Both the position numbers and the translations under genes were made by a program. Of a stretch of 64,000 bases of DNA, positions 35,251 through 44,185 are shown piece by piece. Position 1 is the stretch's first letter, and each line of letters opens with the position of its first letter. The stretch comes from Saccharibacillus nicotianae (lineage in GTDB: Bacteria; Bacillota; Bacilli; Paenibacillales; Paenibacillaceae): assembly GCF_042681745.1 (NCBI RefSeq), contig NZ_JBHUGF010000009.1, forward strand, positions 62,001-126,000. The letters are read 5' to 3'. The notes under the pieces are model-generated. The model was given only the letters and a program-made list of their open reading frames with translations, was not told the DNA's origin and did no database searches.

Positions 35251-36207
35251 TTATCCGAAATGTTTTTGAACAAATTCCATCGTTTTGCGTTGATGATATG
35301 GACTCACAAAATGTCCATCAAATGGATACAGACACATTTCTTTTTCTGCATGAATCCGATTGTATACTGCATAGACCGTTTCAGGCATACAGACAGTGTC
35401 TTTAAGACCACATGAGATCAATATAGGTGAATTTATACGGTCTGCTAGATTAATCATATCAAAATAACTCAACGTCTCTAGCACTTGATCCAGATGTTCA
35501 GGATAACGGCTTACAAACTGAGCGGCTTCGCGAAGAGAACTTTCTGAATTTAATATTCCAAAATCCATATGGCTCATATTCGGAATATTAGCGACAGTAA
35601 TCGCCGGAATATCGCTCAGAGCAGACGTAATTAACGCTAGCCCGCCTCCTTGACTACCGCCATAGACTGCAATTTTACTATGATCTACATCAGATTGCTC
35701 GGCTACCCATTGTATCGCTTTGAGCGCATCAATCGTAATAGCACGATAATAAAAATGATCTTTATCCAACAATCCTTGAGTTAACCAACCACTACTCATC
35801 CCAAAATCAGAATTCAAATGATTACCTGTATCTCCACCTTGTCCGCGAGTATCAATAGCAAATACTGCATATCCCATCGCTGTCCAGTGAGCATAATCTT
35901 CAGGGTATCCTTTATTCATCGTATATCCATGAAACATAACGATACAAGGAATTGCTTGCCCTGCTTGATCGGCAGGTCGTACATAGATTCCATGAAGTGG
36001 TGTATCGTCAAAACCTTCATAGATCACTTGATAAGACTGAATCGACTTCATCGGTGTTACTTGCTCTGTCTGCTGAGCGTTTAACGGCTTATCTGCAAAT
36101 TGTTGTAATGTATATTGCCAGAAATCAGCCAAATCAGGTTGTGCTGTATGCATCGGGGCATATTGTTCCAATTCACGCACTCGTCTAGCAATCGCATGAT
36201 TCTTCAT
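35251..36207 (-). CDS. CE7 acetyl esterase (acetyl xylan esterase / cephalosporin C deacetylase family)
   Basis: Alpha/beta hydrolase of 318 residues. Family signatures: IDTRGQGGDTG (RGQ motif, about residues 115-125), the nucleophile elbow YGGSQGGGLAL, and the HE-type ending with the catalytic His in PFDGHF; the acid lies in CGLKDTVCMPETVYA. Enzymes of this family deacetylate short xylooligosaccharides and related acetyl esters and are intracellular; no signal peptide is seen. Three ATGs in a row follow AAAGGAG; I use the third (36207), at the best spacing, but 36213 cannot be excluded. No xylan gene is adjacent. Confidence 0.88.
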   Translation of the reverse strand: MKNHAIARRVRELEQYAPMHTAQPDLADFWQYTLQQFADKPLNAQQTEQVTPMKSIQSYQVIYEGFDDTPLHGIYVRPADQAGQAIPCIVMFHGYTMNKGYPEDYAHWTAMGYAVFAIDTRGQGGDTGNHLNSDFGMSSGWLTQGLLDKDHFYYRAITIDALKAIQWVAEQSDVDHSKIAVYGGSQGGGLALITSALSDIPAITVANIPNMSHMDFGILNSESSLREAAQFVSRYPEHLDQVLETLSYFDMINLADRINSPILISCGLKDTVCMPETVYAVYNRIHAEKEMCLYPFDGHFVSPYHQRKTMEFVQKHFG

Positions 36208-36235
36208 CATCATGACTCCTTTGTGTAGCTTTGAT

Positions 36236-36460
36236 TTATTCGTTCAGTTTGACAATCCAACCTGTAATTAAGCGGAAAAAGAAACTAAAAATAGCGGCTG
36301 GAATAAGAGCGGTGATAAGGGTAATCACGACACCCAAAAATGTCACACCTTCAGGATTATTTCGCACTTCCAATACAATCAGTAAAATCGCCATAATGAC
36401 ATACCATGTTATAAAATCCGATAATCTAAAATTATTTTTGATCGTATTGACCAATTTCAT
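36236..36460 (-). CDS. Small two-helix membrane protein
   Basis: 74 residues, with two predicted membrane segments (about 18-34 and 40-66) and a polar start MKLVNTIKNNFRL. Not recognised. GAGGG lies six bases upstream of the chosen ATG. It stands 28 bases upstream of the esterase gene on the same strand and may be co-transcribed with it. Confidence 0.6.
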   Translation of the reverse strand: MKLVNTIKNNFRLSDFITWYVIMAILLIVLEVRNNPEGVTFLGVVITLITALIPAAIFSFFFRLITGWIVKLNE

Positions 36461-36536
36461 GCTCATCCCTCTTTATCTGCGTGTATAATCCATCATTTGC
36501 ATGCTATCAATAATACAGATGAAATACAACACCTTA

Positions 36537-37097
36537 CTATATATCAGCAAACTTTTTACCAATAGGGGTCATCATGCCATCTATAGTGGTCGAGTTTTTC
36601 TGCTTACGATATTGTTCTAATTTCTCTTCGCCTTTGTTCTCCGCCCAATCTATCAACGTCTCCCGTTCACCTTCATACGTATAGAAAGGAATCCCATAGC
36701 CGCAAGACGTCTGTACCCGGTGAATATTTGAGACAATGATTTGACGATATCCTAGATGAAGATCAAATAAATCTGCGTACTGTTCCCATGCTGGATCATC
36801 GGGTAAAATAACCTGCCCATCTCCATACAATCGCAAAATCAGTGGTTTACCTTCCAAAGCAATAAACATATAAGTCATCCGATTACTTTCTTGTAAATGA
36901 GCACTGGTCTCATTGCCGCTCCCTGTTAGATCAAGATAAGCTACCTGATTAGGAGACAAAATGCGAAATGAATCGTAGCCTTTCGGCGAAATATTGACAT
37001 GACTTTCTGCTGCCGCGCTACCTACAAAAAACATCTTCTGTGCTTGAATAAAGGCGATGTGCTCGGGAGACATAGAATCAAATACTTTAGCCATCAT
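36537..37097 (-). CDS. Pyridoxamine 5'-phosphate oxidase-fold flavoprotein
   Basis: 186-187 residues of the split beta-barrel flavin-binding fold: FFVGSAAAESHVNISPKGYDSFRIL is the typical first sheet, followed by AYLDLTGSGNETSAHL (flavin phosphate contact region) and GQVILPDDPAWEQY. The subgroup has unknown substrates; F420- or FMN-dependent reduction is possible. Several ATGs are stacked; 37097 has AGAGAGG at six bases. A single gene. Confidence 0.82.
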   Translation of the reverse strand: MMAKVFDSMSPEHIAFIQAQKMFFVGSAAAESHVNISPKGYDSFRILSPNQVAYLDLTGSGNETSAHLQESNRMTYMFIALEGKPLILRLYGDGQVILPDDPAWEQYADLFDLHLGYRQIIVSNIHRVQTSCGYGIPFYTYEGERETLIDWAENKGEEKLEQYRKQKNSTTIDGMMTPIGKKFADI

Positions 37098-37161
37098 GAA
37101 CATCCTCTCTATACATATAGATATGATTATTCTGATATAGACACGTTTCTATGCTAATGAC

Positions 37162-37605
37162 TTACAACTTTTTGACAAATCCAGTGGACAGTCCTGCAAA
37201 TCCTAATTTGCGATAAAAAGCATGTGCACCTTCACGCTCATCACGATTACCGCTATTGAGAGCGATCGCTTGAGCACCGACGCTACCTGCCCATCCTTCG
37301 GCTGCTTGTATCAAAGAATGACCTATCCCTGCTCCACGATATTGCTCATCAACGACTAATGAGCCGATGCGGACATGTACTCCATCTCGTTCAAAACGCA
37401 GTTCACGAATCAATCCAATCATACCGACCACTTGTTCTTCTATTTCGGCTACGTATATTTGATAATCTTCATGTTGCTCTAATGCATCGATTCTTATTTT
37501 GAACACTTCTTCTGTAGTCGGGTAGCCTAATTGTTCCATTAATCCTACTAATGGCGTGATATCTTGTTGATGGGCTTCACGAATAACAACGGTGTGATTG
37601 TTCAT
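37162..37605 (-). CDS. GNAT-family N-acetyltransferase
   Basis: 147 residues, single GNAT domain: IREAHQQDITPLVGLMEQLGYP at the start, IGSLVVDEQYRGAGIGHSLI containing the acetyl-CoA pyrophosphate loop (R/Q-x-x-G-x-G/A type) near residues 85-92, and AIALNSGNRDEREGAHAFYRKLGF near the end. The start at 37605 follows AAGGAG at nine bases; the longer frame upstream has no site. Substrate unknown. Confidence 0.87.
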   Translation of the reverse strand: MNNHTVVIREAHQQDITPLVGLMEQLGYPTTEEVFKIRIDALEQHEDYQIYVAEIEEQVVGMIGLIRELRFERDGVHVRIGSLVVDEQYRGAGIGHSLIQAAEGWAGSVGAQAIALNSGNRDEREGAHAFYRKLGFAGLSTGFVKKL

Positions 37606-37884
37606 GATAGCAAGCTCCTTTAGATAAATTATGTATTTGTTAGCAGTGTAGCAGATCCTTGAAATGATCACAATAAATACACTTTCAGAGGATCGATTCA
37701 GTGATAATGCTCTATTTCGTTTTCGTCAGTGACTAAATTGGATAAAAGTAAAGTAGAGATATCGCGTACATCGCAATACTTAGAAGAATAAGCTGTTATA
37801 TTCTGCTTGAACGCCAAAACGTCTAGCCCCTTATTGATTATTTACAATAAACACATACTCAGCTTGCAGATGGAGGAACCAACG

Positions 37885-39600
37885 ATGATACGCAAATGGT
37901 GGAAAGAAAATGCAATTTATCAGATTTATCCAAGAAGTTTTAAAGATTCTAACGGTGATGGGATCGGGGATTTTCAAGGTATTATTTCCAAATTAGATTA
38001 TTTGCAAGAATTGGGGATCGGAGCGATCTGGCTTTGTCCTATTTACGAATCTCCTAATTTTGATAATGGTTATGATATCAGCAATTTCCAAGCAATTATG
38101 AAAGACTTCGGAACGATGCAAGATTTCGATGAATTTATGCGTGAAGCTCATGAACGAGGAATTAAAGTAGTGCTAGATATGGTGTTAAATCATACATCGG
38201 ATAAGCATGATTGGTTTGTCGAATCACGTTCTTCTATTGATAATCCAAAGCGAGATTATTATATCTGGCGTAAAGGAAAACATGGCGGCTATCCGAATAA
38301 CTGGGAGTCATATTTTAGCGGTTCAGTCTGGGAATATGATCAAGAAACAGAAGAATACTATATGCACCTCTATGCTCGTCAACAGCCTGATCTGAACTGG
38401 GAAAACAAAGAAGTCGTCAATGAGTTACACGATATGATTCGCTGGTGGATGGACAAAGGTGTCGATGGATTCCGTCTGGATGCGATTGCGCATATTGTCA
38501 AAGCAGTAGGTCTACCGGATGCAGATAATCCACAAAACTTACCGGTGGTACAAGCTTTTCAATTTTTCTCCAATCTGGAAAAAGTGCATACTTTGCTTAA
38601 AGACCTAAATCAGCAAGTATTTGCAACACGCGATCTAATGACTGTAGGCGAGACATCCGGTCTTGGGCCTGAACAAGCATTAGAATACGTGGGAAATGAA
38701 CGTCATGAACTGGATATGGTGTTCCAATTTGAACATATGCATCTGGATTGTGTAGGTACAGGAAGTTCCAAATGGGTAGGACGAAGCTGGAACTTATTAG
38801 ATATCAAAAAGATTATGAGTCACTGGCAGACGGTTCTACATGGCAAAGGCTGGAATGCGAACTACTTCTCTAACCATGATCAACCAAGACATCTATCTCG
38901 CTTTGGGAATACAGGCGAATATCGCAAACAATCTGCCAAAATGTTAGCAACACTGATCCATTTACTACAAGGAACGCCTTATATCTATCAAGGTGAAGAG
39001 ATTGGAATGACCAATGCCAGCTTCCAGCATATCGAAGATTACCGCGATGTAGAGACGATTAATTATTACAATATTTCGTTAAAAGAAGGCAAAACAGAAG
39101 AAGAGATTCTGAAAAATTTAGCTAGACGTAGTCGTGATAATGCTCGGACTCCGATGCAATGGGATAATACCACTCATGCTGGCTTTACCGATGGGAATCC
39201 CTGGATTCAAGTCAATTCAAATTATACGGATATCAATGTAGAACAAGCACTGAATGATCCTGATTCGATCTTTTACTATTACAAAAGTCTAATCGCATTA
39301 CGCAAAAAATATCCGGTTGTGATCTACGGAGATTACCGTCTATTATGTGCGTTGCATCATCAAGTGTATTCATTTATACGTAGTTATGAAGGTACAGAAT
39401 TAATGGTAATTATGAATTTCTTCGATGATGAACCTACATTTGAATTATCTGAACGTATAAGTGATGAAGGATGGGAACTGGTATTGTCTAATTATAAAGA
39501 TCATGAACACCATCAACTTCATTCGTTACCACTACGTCCGTATGAGACAAGAGTGTATTATAAAGATACTCCATCTGTGTTGCCTAAAGCGACTCATTAA
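37885..39600 (+). CDS. GH13 alpha-glucosidase (probable alpha-1,4 specificity)
   Basis: Intracellular exo-glucosidase of 571 residues, GH13 subfamily 31 type. (beta/alpha)8 barrel: WLCPIYESPNFDNGYDIS, DMVLNHTSDKH, GFRLDAIAHI with nucleophile Asp199, VGETSG with acid/base Glu near 256, and SNHDQPR with Asp near 332. The residue after the nucleophile is Ala, which in this subfamily marks alpha-1,4-glucosidases; oligo-1,6-glucosidases carry Val. I therefore expect a maltase-like enzyme. GGAGG precedes the ATG at 37885; upstream in-frame starts lack a site. Single gene ended by a bidirectional terminator. Confidence 0.9.
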   Translation: MIRKWWKENAIYQIYPRSFKDSNGDGIGDFQGIISKLDYLQELGIGAIWLCPIYESPNFDNGYDISNFQAIMKDFGTMQDFDEFMREAHERGIKVVLDMVLNHTSDKHDWFVESRSSIDNPKRDYYIWRKGKHGGYPNNWESYFSGSVWEYDQETEEYYMHLYARQQPDLNWENKEVVNELHDMIRWWMDKGVDGFRLDAIAHIVKAVGLPDADNPQNLPVVQAFQFFSNLEKVHTLLKDLNQQVFATRDLMTVGETSGLGPEQALEYVGNERHELDMVFQFEHMHLDCVGTGSSKWVGRSWNLLDIKKIMSHWQTVLHGKGWNANYFSNHDQPRHLSRFGNTGEYRKQSAKMLATLIHLLQGTPYIYQGEEIGMTNASFQHIEDYRDVETINYYNISLKEGKTEEEILKNLARRSRDNARTPMQWDNTTHAGFTDGNPWIQVNSNYTDINVEQALNDPDSIFYYYKSLIALRKKYPVVIYGDYRLLCALHHQVYSFIRSYEGTELMVIMNFFDDEPTFELSERISDEGWELVLSNYKDHEHHQLHSLPLRPYETRVYYKDTPSVLPKATH

Positions 39601-39652
39601 TATCATACAAAAGACAGAATCTATACGATGATATAACCCAATTCTAGCAAGC

Positions 39653-39688
39653 AAAAAAGAGCGCCTTTAGTATAAGCGCTCTTTTTGT
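39653..39688. terminator. Bidirectional terminator, alpha-glucosidase / aldo-keto reductase
   Basis: AAAAAAGAGCGC (39653-39664) pairs with GCGCTCTTTTT (39676-39686). Confidence 0.85.
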
Positions 39689-39716
39689 TTTCTCGATTTC
39701 AAATCCATCATTTTAT

Positions 39717-40685
39717 TTAGATATTTAACCCTTTCATATGTGAATCATCGTAACGACCACCTTGAATAGCTGATCCCGGACTAACTGCTTCTATGCGTGC
39801 TAACTCATCTGGAGTTAATACAATATTGGCTGCTTCTGCATTTTCTTCTAGATAACTAATTCGTCTTGTTCCCGGAATAGGCAGAGCACCTTTAGCTATC
39901 GTCCATGCTAATGCCAATTGTGATGCTGTACAGCCTTTTTCTTTAGCCATTTTTAGAATTTCTTCAACAATGTCTACGTTTTGTTGGAAATTTTCTTTTT
40001 GGAATCTTGGTAAATTTCTACGTGCATCGTCCTCTGCAAGATCTTCAAATCGACGAAGTTCACCAGAAATGAATCCACGACTTAAAGGACTATACGCTAC
40101 AAAAGTAATGCCTAATTCGTTAACAACAGGTAAAATGTCTGCTTCCACTTCTCTACTCCAAAGAGAATACTCTGTTTGTAGTGCAGAGATAGGATGTACC
40201 GCATGTGCTCTTCGGATCGTCTGTGCAGATGCTTCTGATAGTCCAAGATAACGGACTTTACCTGCTTGAACGAGCTCACTCATAGCTCCAACTGTTTCTT
40301 CAATAGGTACATTTGGATCTACACGATGTTGATAATAAAGATCGATATAGTCAATATTTAATCGACGCAAACTTTCGTCTACGGCTTTTTTCACATAATC
40401 GGGATGACCACTAATCGTCTGAAAATCAGATTGAAATGCAAATTTTGTAGCTACAATCGCTTGATCTCTACGTCCTTTTAAAGCTTTGCCGAGTAATTCT
40501 TCATTATGTCCATTTCCATAAACATCTGCTGAATCCAAAAGAGTCACACCAAGTTCTAATGCTCTATGAATCGTTTGAATCGACTGCTCATCGTTACTTT
40601 GACCATATATACCTGACATTCCCATAAGTCCCAAACCGATAGAAGATACTGTAATATCGCTATTGCCTAATTTCGTCGTTTTCAT
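39717..40685 (-). CDS. Aldo/keto reductase
   Basis: NADPH-dependent reductase of 322 residues. The catalytic tetrad is visible: Asp and Tyr in LLDSADVYGNGHNEELLGKAL, Lys in VATKFAF and His in YYQHRVD. The C-terminal cofactor segment ALPIPGTRRISYLEENAEA identifies the AKR13-like branch (YakC/PLR-type). AAAGGAG precedes the ATG. An AraC regulator lies 60 bases upstream on the same strand, an arrangement suggesting induction by the carbonyl substrate. Substrate unknown. Confidence 0.92.
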   Translation of the reverse strand: MKTTKLGNSDITVSSIGLGLMGMSGIYGQSNDEQSIQTIHRALELGVTLLDSADVYGNGHNEELLGKALKGRRDQAIVATKFAFQSDFQTISGHPDYVKKAVDESLRRLNIDYIDLYYQHRVDPNVPIEETVGAMSELVQAGKVRYLGLSEASAQTIRRAHAVHPISALQTEYSLWSREVEADILPVVNELGITFVAYSPLSRGFISGELRRFEDLAEDDARRNLPRFQKENFQQNVDIVEEILKMAKEKGCTASQLALAWTIAKGALPIPGTRRISYLEENAEAANIVLTPDELARIEAVSPGSAIQGGRYDDSHMKGLNI

Positions 40686-40744
40686 TATGATAAGCTCCTT
40701 TAATATTCTAATATATTTCGTGTCTATTCATAACTCCGATCCCA

Positions 40745-41656
40745 TCAATGAAACGAACTTCTATATTCTAATGGCGATTGATCGGTTTTGCTTTTAAACC
40801 ACTTACTGAATGACTGTGGATGTTCAAATCCCAACAAATACGAAATTTCACTGACTGATAATGTCGTTGTCACCAGGTAGTTTTTTGCTTTTTCAGTCAA
40901 CTGATAATGAATATGTTTTTGTGCGCTTTGTCCTGTATATTTTCGCAACATATCACTCAAATAGTTTGCCGAGATATTTAATTGTTCCGACAGATACTGT
41001 ACGGTTGGTAGACCATGTTCCTGTCCTAATTCATTGTCTAAATAGACTGTAAGTAAATTTTCTATTTTATCTACCAATTCCAGATTAGGCGTTTTGCGCG
41101 TTATAAACTGTCTGTTATAAAATCGGTTCGTATAATTAAGCAACACCTCAAGATGAGACACCATAACATCCTGGCTATAATTATCAATAGAGGCATGATA
41201 TTCTTTTTTGATACTATCCATAATATTCAAGATCATACTTTCTTCTTTTTCTGATACATGTAATGCTTCATTTACATGATAGGAAAAAAAGCCATAATCT
41301 TTGATTTTTCGTCCTAATGGATAATTTCTGATGAAATCGGGATGAAAAGCCAAAAACCATCCTGTAATATTCCCTCTATGATCGTTGGTGAAAATTTGAC
41401 CGGGCGACATTAACCCCATAATTCCTTCATCAAAATCGTAGTAACTCTGACCATATTTTATTTTGTTATCTACGTTTCTTTTCAAAGAAATAGTATACAA
41501 ATTCATAGTCATTCGCACTGCATCATGATTGGTACGAGGAAGATCGTCTATTTTAAAAATACTAATTAAAGGATGTTCAGGTTTCGGAAGTCCCATATAA
41601 TGGTGCTGTTCAGAAATAGAATTTATTTTGATAACGGGCAATCTTTCATCTGTCAT
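40745..41656 (-). CDS. AraC-family regulator upstream of the aldo/keto reductase
   Basis: 303 residues. C-terminal AraC double helix-turn-helix (about 205-300: QYLSEQLNISANYLSDMLRKYTG and VSEISYLLGFEHPQSFSKWFK). The N-terminal about 190 residues form a cupin-like sensor (MGLMSPGQIF, GWFLAFHPDFI). AAGGAAG precedes the ATG. It lies 60 bases before the aldo/keto reductase and probably controls it. Confidence 0.9.
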   Translation of the reverse strand: MTDERLPVIKINSISEQHHYMGLPKPEHPLISIFKIDDLPRTNHDAVRMTMNLYTISLKRNVDNKIKYGQSYYDFDEGIMGLMSPGQIFTNDHRGNITGWFLAFHPDFIRNYPLGRKIKDYGFFSYHVNEALHVSEKEESMILNIMDSIKKEYHASIDNYSQDVMVSHLEVLLNYTNRFYNRQFITRKTPNLELVDKIENLLTVYLDNELGQEHGLPTVQYLSEQLNISANYLSDMLRKYTGQSAQKHIHYQLTEKAKNYLVTTTLSVSEISYLLGFEHPQSFSKWFKSKTDQSPLEYRSSFH

Positions 41657-41825
41657 ACTGTTCTTCCTTTCGTATCCCTTTTTTAGTATTAATATACCCC
41701 TCCTTATAGTTAAACGTATTTATGTTGAATGTTTATATATTGATTGTATAGAGATAAATACATCAGTTGAATAATCGAATCCCTGATTATTGTAGTTAAA
41801 TTGAAGATGTTGAATATTGTTATAT

Positions 41826-41860
41826 AACAAAGAGCGCCTATCTTACAGGCGCTCTTTGTT
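41826..41860 (-). terminator. Terminator of the 263-aa GNAT gene
   Basis: AACAAAGAGCGCC (41826-41838) and GGCGCTCTTTGTT (41848-41860) form a perfect 13-bp stem that reaches the stop codon. Confidence 0.85.
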
Positions 41861-42651
41861 TATTTCTCCAGCAATACACGATACCAATAACGATATATTT
41901 CTTCAAATCCTAGCTTACGATATAGCCCGATCGCGACTTCATTATGTTCACCTACATGCAGATAAGCATACGTTGCTCCTTGTTCTTTCGCCCATTGCAT
42001 CAAATGATACAGCATAGCTCTTGCAAGACCTTGCCGTCGATATGCGGTACCTGTGATCACATCGTATATGCCCATATATTCACTATCAATAATCCCAATC
42101 GCACAAGCTACAGGTTGTTCCGCTTGATAGACTGTGATATACGCTTTGGGTAATGTATTTACATTCATCAGTTTGGCGATTGATTGACCTACTTGATCCG
42201 ACCATTCTCCAAGCGCACTTGCTTGTCTAATCCATTCTTGACTCCACTGTTCTTGTATAGAAAATGTTAATTCCGATAAAGATTCTCCTTTAGAAGCTTT
42301 ATATCGTTCTACCTCTTCATCGATCACTGCCAGCGACTTCAACTGTACACTGGTCTCGTCTTGAATCTGATAACTTCGTGTATTCAAAATCGTATCCAGT
42401 GTCGATGGTTGTGTAAAAGAAGTCATTTTAAATACAACAGGTAATTGTGCTTGATGATACTCTGCTTCACAATAAGCGATCTGTTCACCTAGTGTCATTG
42501 CTGTTTCTACATAATGCAAAGGGCTAACCGAATTGGAACGTTTACTATAGCCATCAGAAAGACGTAGATTCCATCCATTGACCTGTTTGCTCTGTAGCGC
42601 AGGCCATGTCTGTAGTGAACTTTGCTCTATTTTTTCCCACAATCTATTCAT
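41860..42651 (-). CDS. GNAT-family N-acetyltransferase with N-terminal extension
   Basis: 263 residues. The last about 130 residues form a GNAT domain with GIYDVITGTAYRRQGLARAML (acetyl-CoA loop) and EHNEVAIGLYRKLGFEEIYRYWYR. The first half resembles a degenerate second GNAT unit (WNLRLSDGYSKRSNSVSPL), as in two-domain family members such as those annotated for amino-acid or peptide substrates. The start at 42651 follows AAAGGATG. Divergent from the P450 gene with 128 bases between. Confidence 0.85.
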   Translation of the reverse strand: MNRLWEKIEQSSLQTWPALQSKQVNGWNLRLSDGYSKRSNSVSPLHYVETAMTLGEQIAYCEAEYHQAQLPVVFKMTSFTQPSTLDTILNTRSYQIQDETSVQLKSLAVIDEEVERYKASKGESLSELTFSIQEQWSQEWIRQASALGEWSDQVGQSIAKLMNVNTLPKAYITVYQAEQPVACAIGIIDSEYMGIYDVITGTAYRRQGLARAMLYHLMQWAKEQGATYAYLHVGEHNEVAIGLYRKLGFEEIYRYWYRVLLEK

Positions 42652-42701
42652 ATCTCGCACATCCTTTAACTGTATGTATGAATCACAGAAAATTACAAAA
42701 T

Positions 42702-42730
42702 TTGTATCTTGGCACAAGTACGTTTATAAT
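42702..42730 (+). promoter_or_regulatory. Promoter of the cytochrome P450 gene
   Basis: TTGTAT (42702-42707), 17 bases, then a consensus TATAAT (42725-42730), 50 bases before the start codon. Confidence 0.7.
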
Positions 42731-42779
42731 AAAGAAAGAGTTTTATATGTAAATAAATATATAAAGGTGGAGGAATATC

Positions 42780-43988
42780 ATGAATCAAGCTACCAAGAAA
42801 TATGCTAACTACATTCCTATACGAGAACTGGCAGCGATTGAAAGTCAGTTATCTCCTTTTACCGTTTATGATGAAATGCGCGAACAGACCCCTGTTCGGT
42901 ATGATGAAAATCGCAAATGCTGGGACGTTTTCCGTTATGAAGATGTTCAATATGTGCTGAAAAATCCAAAATTATTCTCGTCTCAACGTAATCGTGCCAA
43001 CGAGAGTATGTTGACAACCGATCCACCCAAACACAAACAACTACGTGATTTAGTCAATCAAGCGTTTACTCCACGTGCGATAGAAGCTTTGGCTCCACGT
43101 ATTCAAGAAATTGCCGATGATCTGCTTTCTTCTCATCTGGCAAAAGGACAGATCCGTATGGTGCATGATCTCGCTACACCGCTTCCAGTGATCGTGATTG
43201 CTGAATTAATCGGTGTACCTACATCAGATCGTGATAAGTTTAAAGAATGGTCAGATGTACAGGTGAAAGGCGCTAGAGATGATAGCGATGAAGCTTTCCA
43301 AGAATTGATGGCGGAAAAAGCTAAAAATCATGAAGAATTGTCTAATTATTTCACTGCTATTATGGAGCACCGTCGTGTACAGCCTGAAGACGACTTGATT
43401 TCATTATTATTAGCAGCCGAGATTGACGGTCAGAAATTAACAGATAAAGAAATCGTCGGCTTCTGCATTCTGTTGCTAGCAGCAGGTAATGAAACGACTA
43501 CAAATCTGATTACGAATGGCGTTCGGATTCTAGCGGAACAACCTCAATTGCAACAGCAATTACGTGAACATCCAGAAATGATCCAGACGGCTGTCGAAGA
43601 AACTTTGCGTTATTATCCACCGATTGTAGCTATCGGACGTGTTGCCAAAGAAACCGTTGAACTAGGTGGACAGACGATCCAAGCAGGAGATCAAGTGATC
43701 TCATGGGTCGGCTCAGCCAATCGAGATGAACAGAAATTTGCAGATGCAGATACATTTGTCCCGAACCGCAAGCCTAATCAACATATGGGATTCGGATTTG
43801 GGATTCACTTCTGTCTTGGTGCTCCTCTTGCTCGCTTAGAAGGTAGAGTCGTATTGCAGACCTTATTAAATCATATGGAGCATATTCAACTTGTTCCTGA
43901 TACGACATTGCAACCGATTCAAAGCGCTTTCGTATTTGGAGTGAAAGAATACCCTGTTACATTCACACCACGCAATGTAAATGAATAG
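42780..43988 (+). CDS. Cytochrome P450 (class I bacterial, soluble)
   Basis: Heme monooxygenase of 402 residues without membrane anchor. Visible: TTDPPKHKQLRDLVNQAFTPR (C-helix region), the I-helix oxygen-activation segment LLAAGNETTTNLI, the ExxR motif in EETLRYYPP, and the heme-binding loop FGFGIHFCLGAPLAR with Cys345 as thiolate ligand. GGTGGAGG precedes the ATG. It resembles the CYP107/CYP109-like group of Bacillales that hydroxylate fatty acids, steroids or secondary metabolites. No ferredoxin, reductase or biosynthetic gene is adjacent, so the substrate is open. Confidence 0.95.
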   Translation: MNQATKKYANYIPIRELAAIESQLSPFTVYDEMREQTPVRYDENRKCWDVFRYEDVQYVLKNPKLFSSQRNRANESMLTTDPPKHKQLRDLVNQAFTPRAIEALAPRIQEIADDLLSSHLAKGQIRMVHDLATPLPVIVIAELIGVPTSDRDKFKEWSDVQVKGARDDSDEAFQELMAEKAKNHEELSNYFTAIMEHRRVQPEDDLISLLLAAEIDGQKLTDKEIVGFCILLLAAGNETTTNLITNGVRILAEQPQLQQQLREHPEMIQTAVEETLRYYPPIVAIGRVAKETVELGGQTIQAGDQVISWVGSANRDEQKFADADTFVPNRKPNQHMGFGFGIHFCLGAPLARLEGRVVLQTLLNHMEHIQLVPDTTLQPIQSAFVFGVKEYPVTFTPRNVNE

Positions 43989-44006
43989 AAGCATTATATA
44001 CGAAGT

Positions 44007-44046
44007 GCCACTTCATCGTCTACCTGACATGAAGTGGCCTTTTTTG
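44007..44046 (+). terminator. Terminator of the P450 gene
   Basis: GCCACTTCAT (44007-44016) and ATGAAGTGGC (44029-44038) form a perfect stem followed by TTTTTTT interrupted by CC-free sequence. The arm GCCACTTC recurs in the terminator of the next gene. Confidence 0.85.
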
Positions 44047-44104
44047 TTGTTAATACAAGCTTTTTTGTTGTTTCTACAAGTATGTAATCGCTTCAAAGTA
44101 AAAC

Positions 44105-44134
44105 TTGCACACATGTAACTATATAAGTTACAAT
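44105..44134 (+). promoter_or_regulatory. Promoter of the double SnoaL gene with an internal operator
   Basis: TTGCAC (44105-44110) and TACAAT (44129-44134), 18 bases apart. The spacer holds a perfect inverted repeat TGTAACT-ATATA-AGTTACA (44114-44132). A regulator bound here would control access to the promoter directly. No regulator gene lies next to it. Confidence 0.65.
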
Positions 44135-44185
44135 CATTCCATCCATACCGGATACAAGATCATTTTATACAAAGGAGTGTTATTC

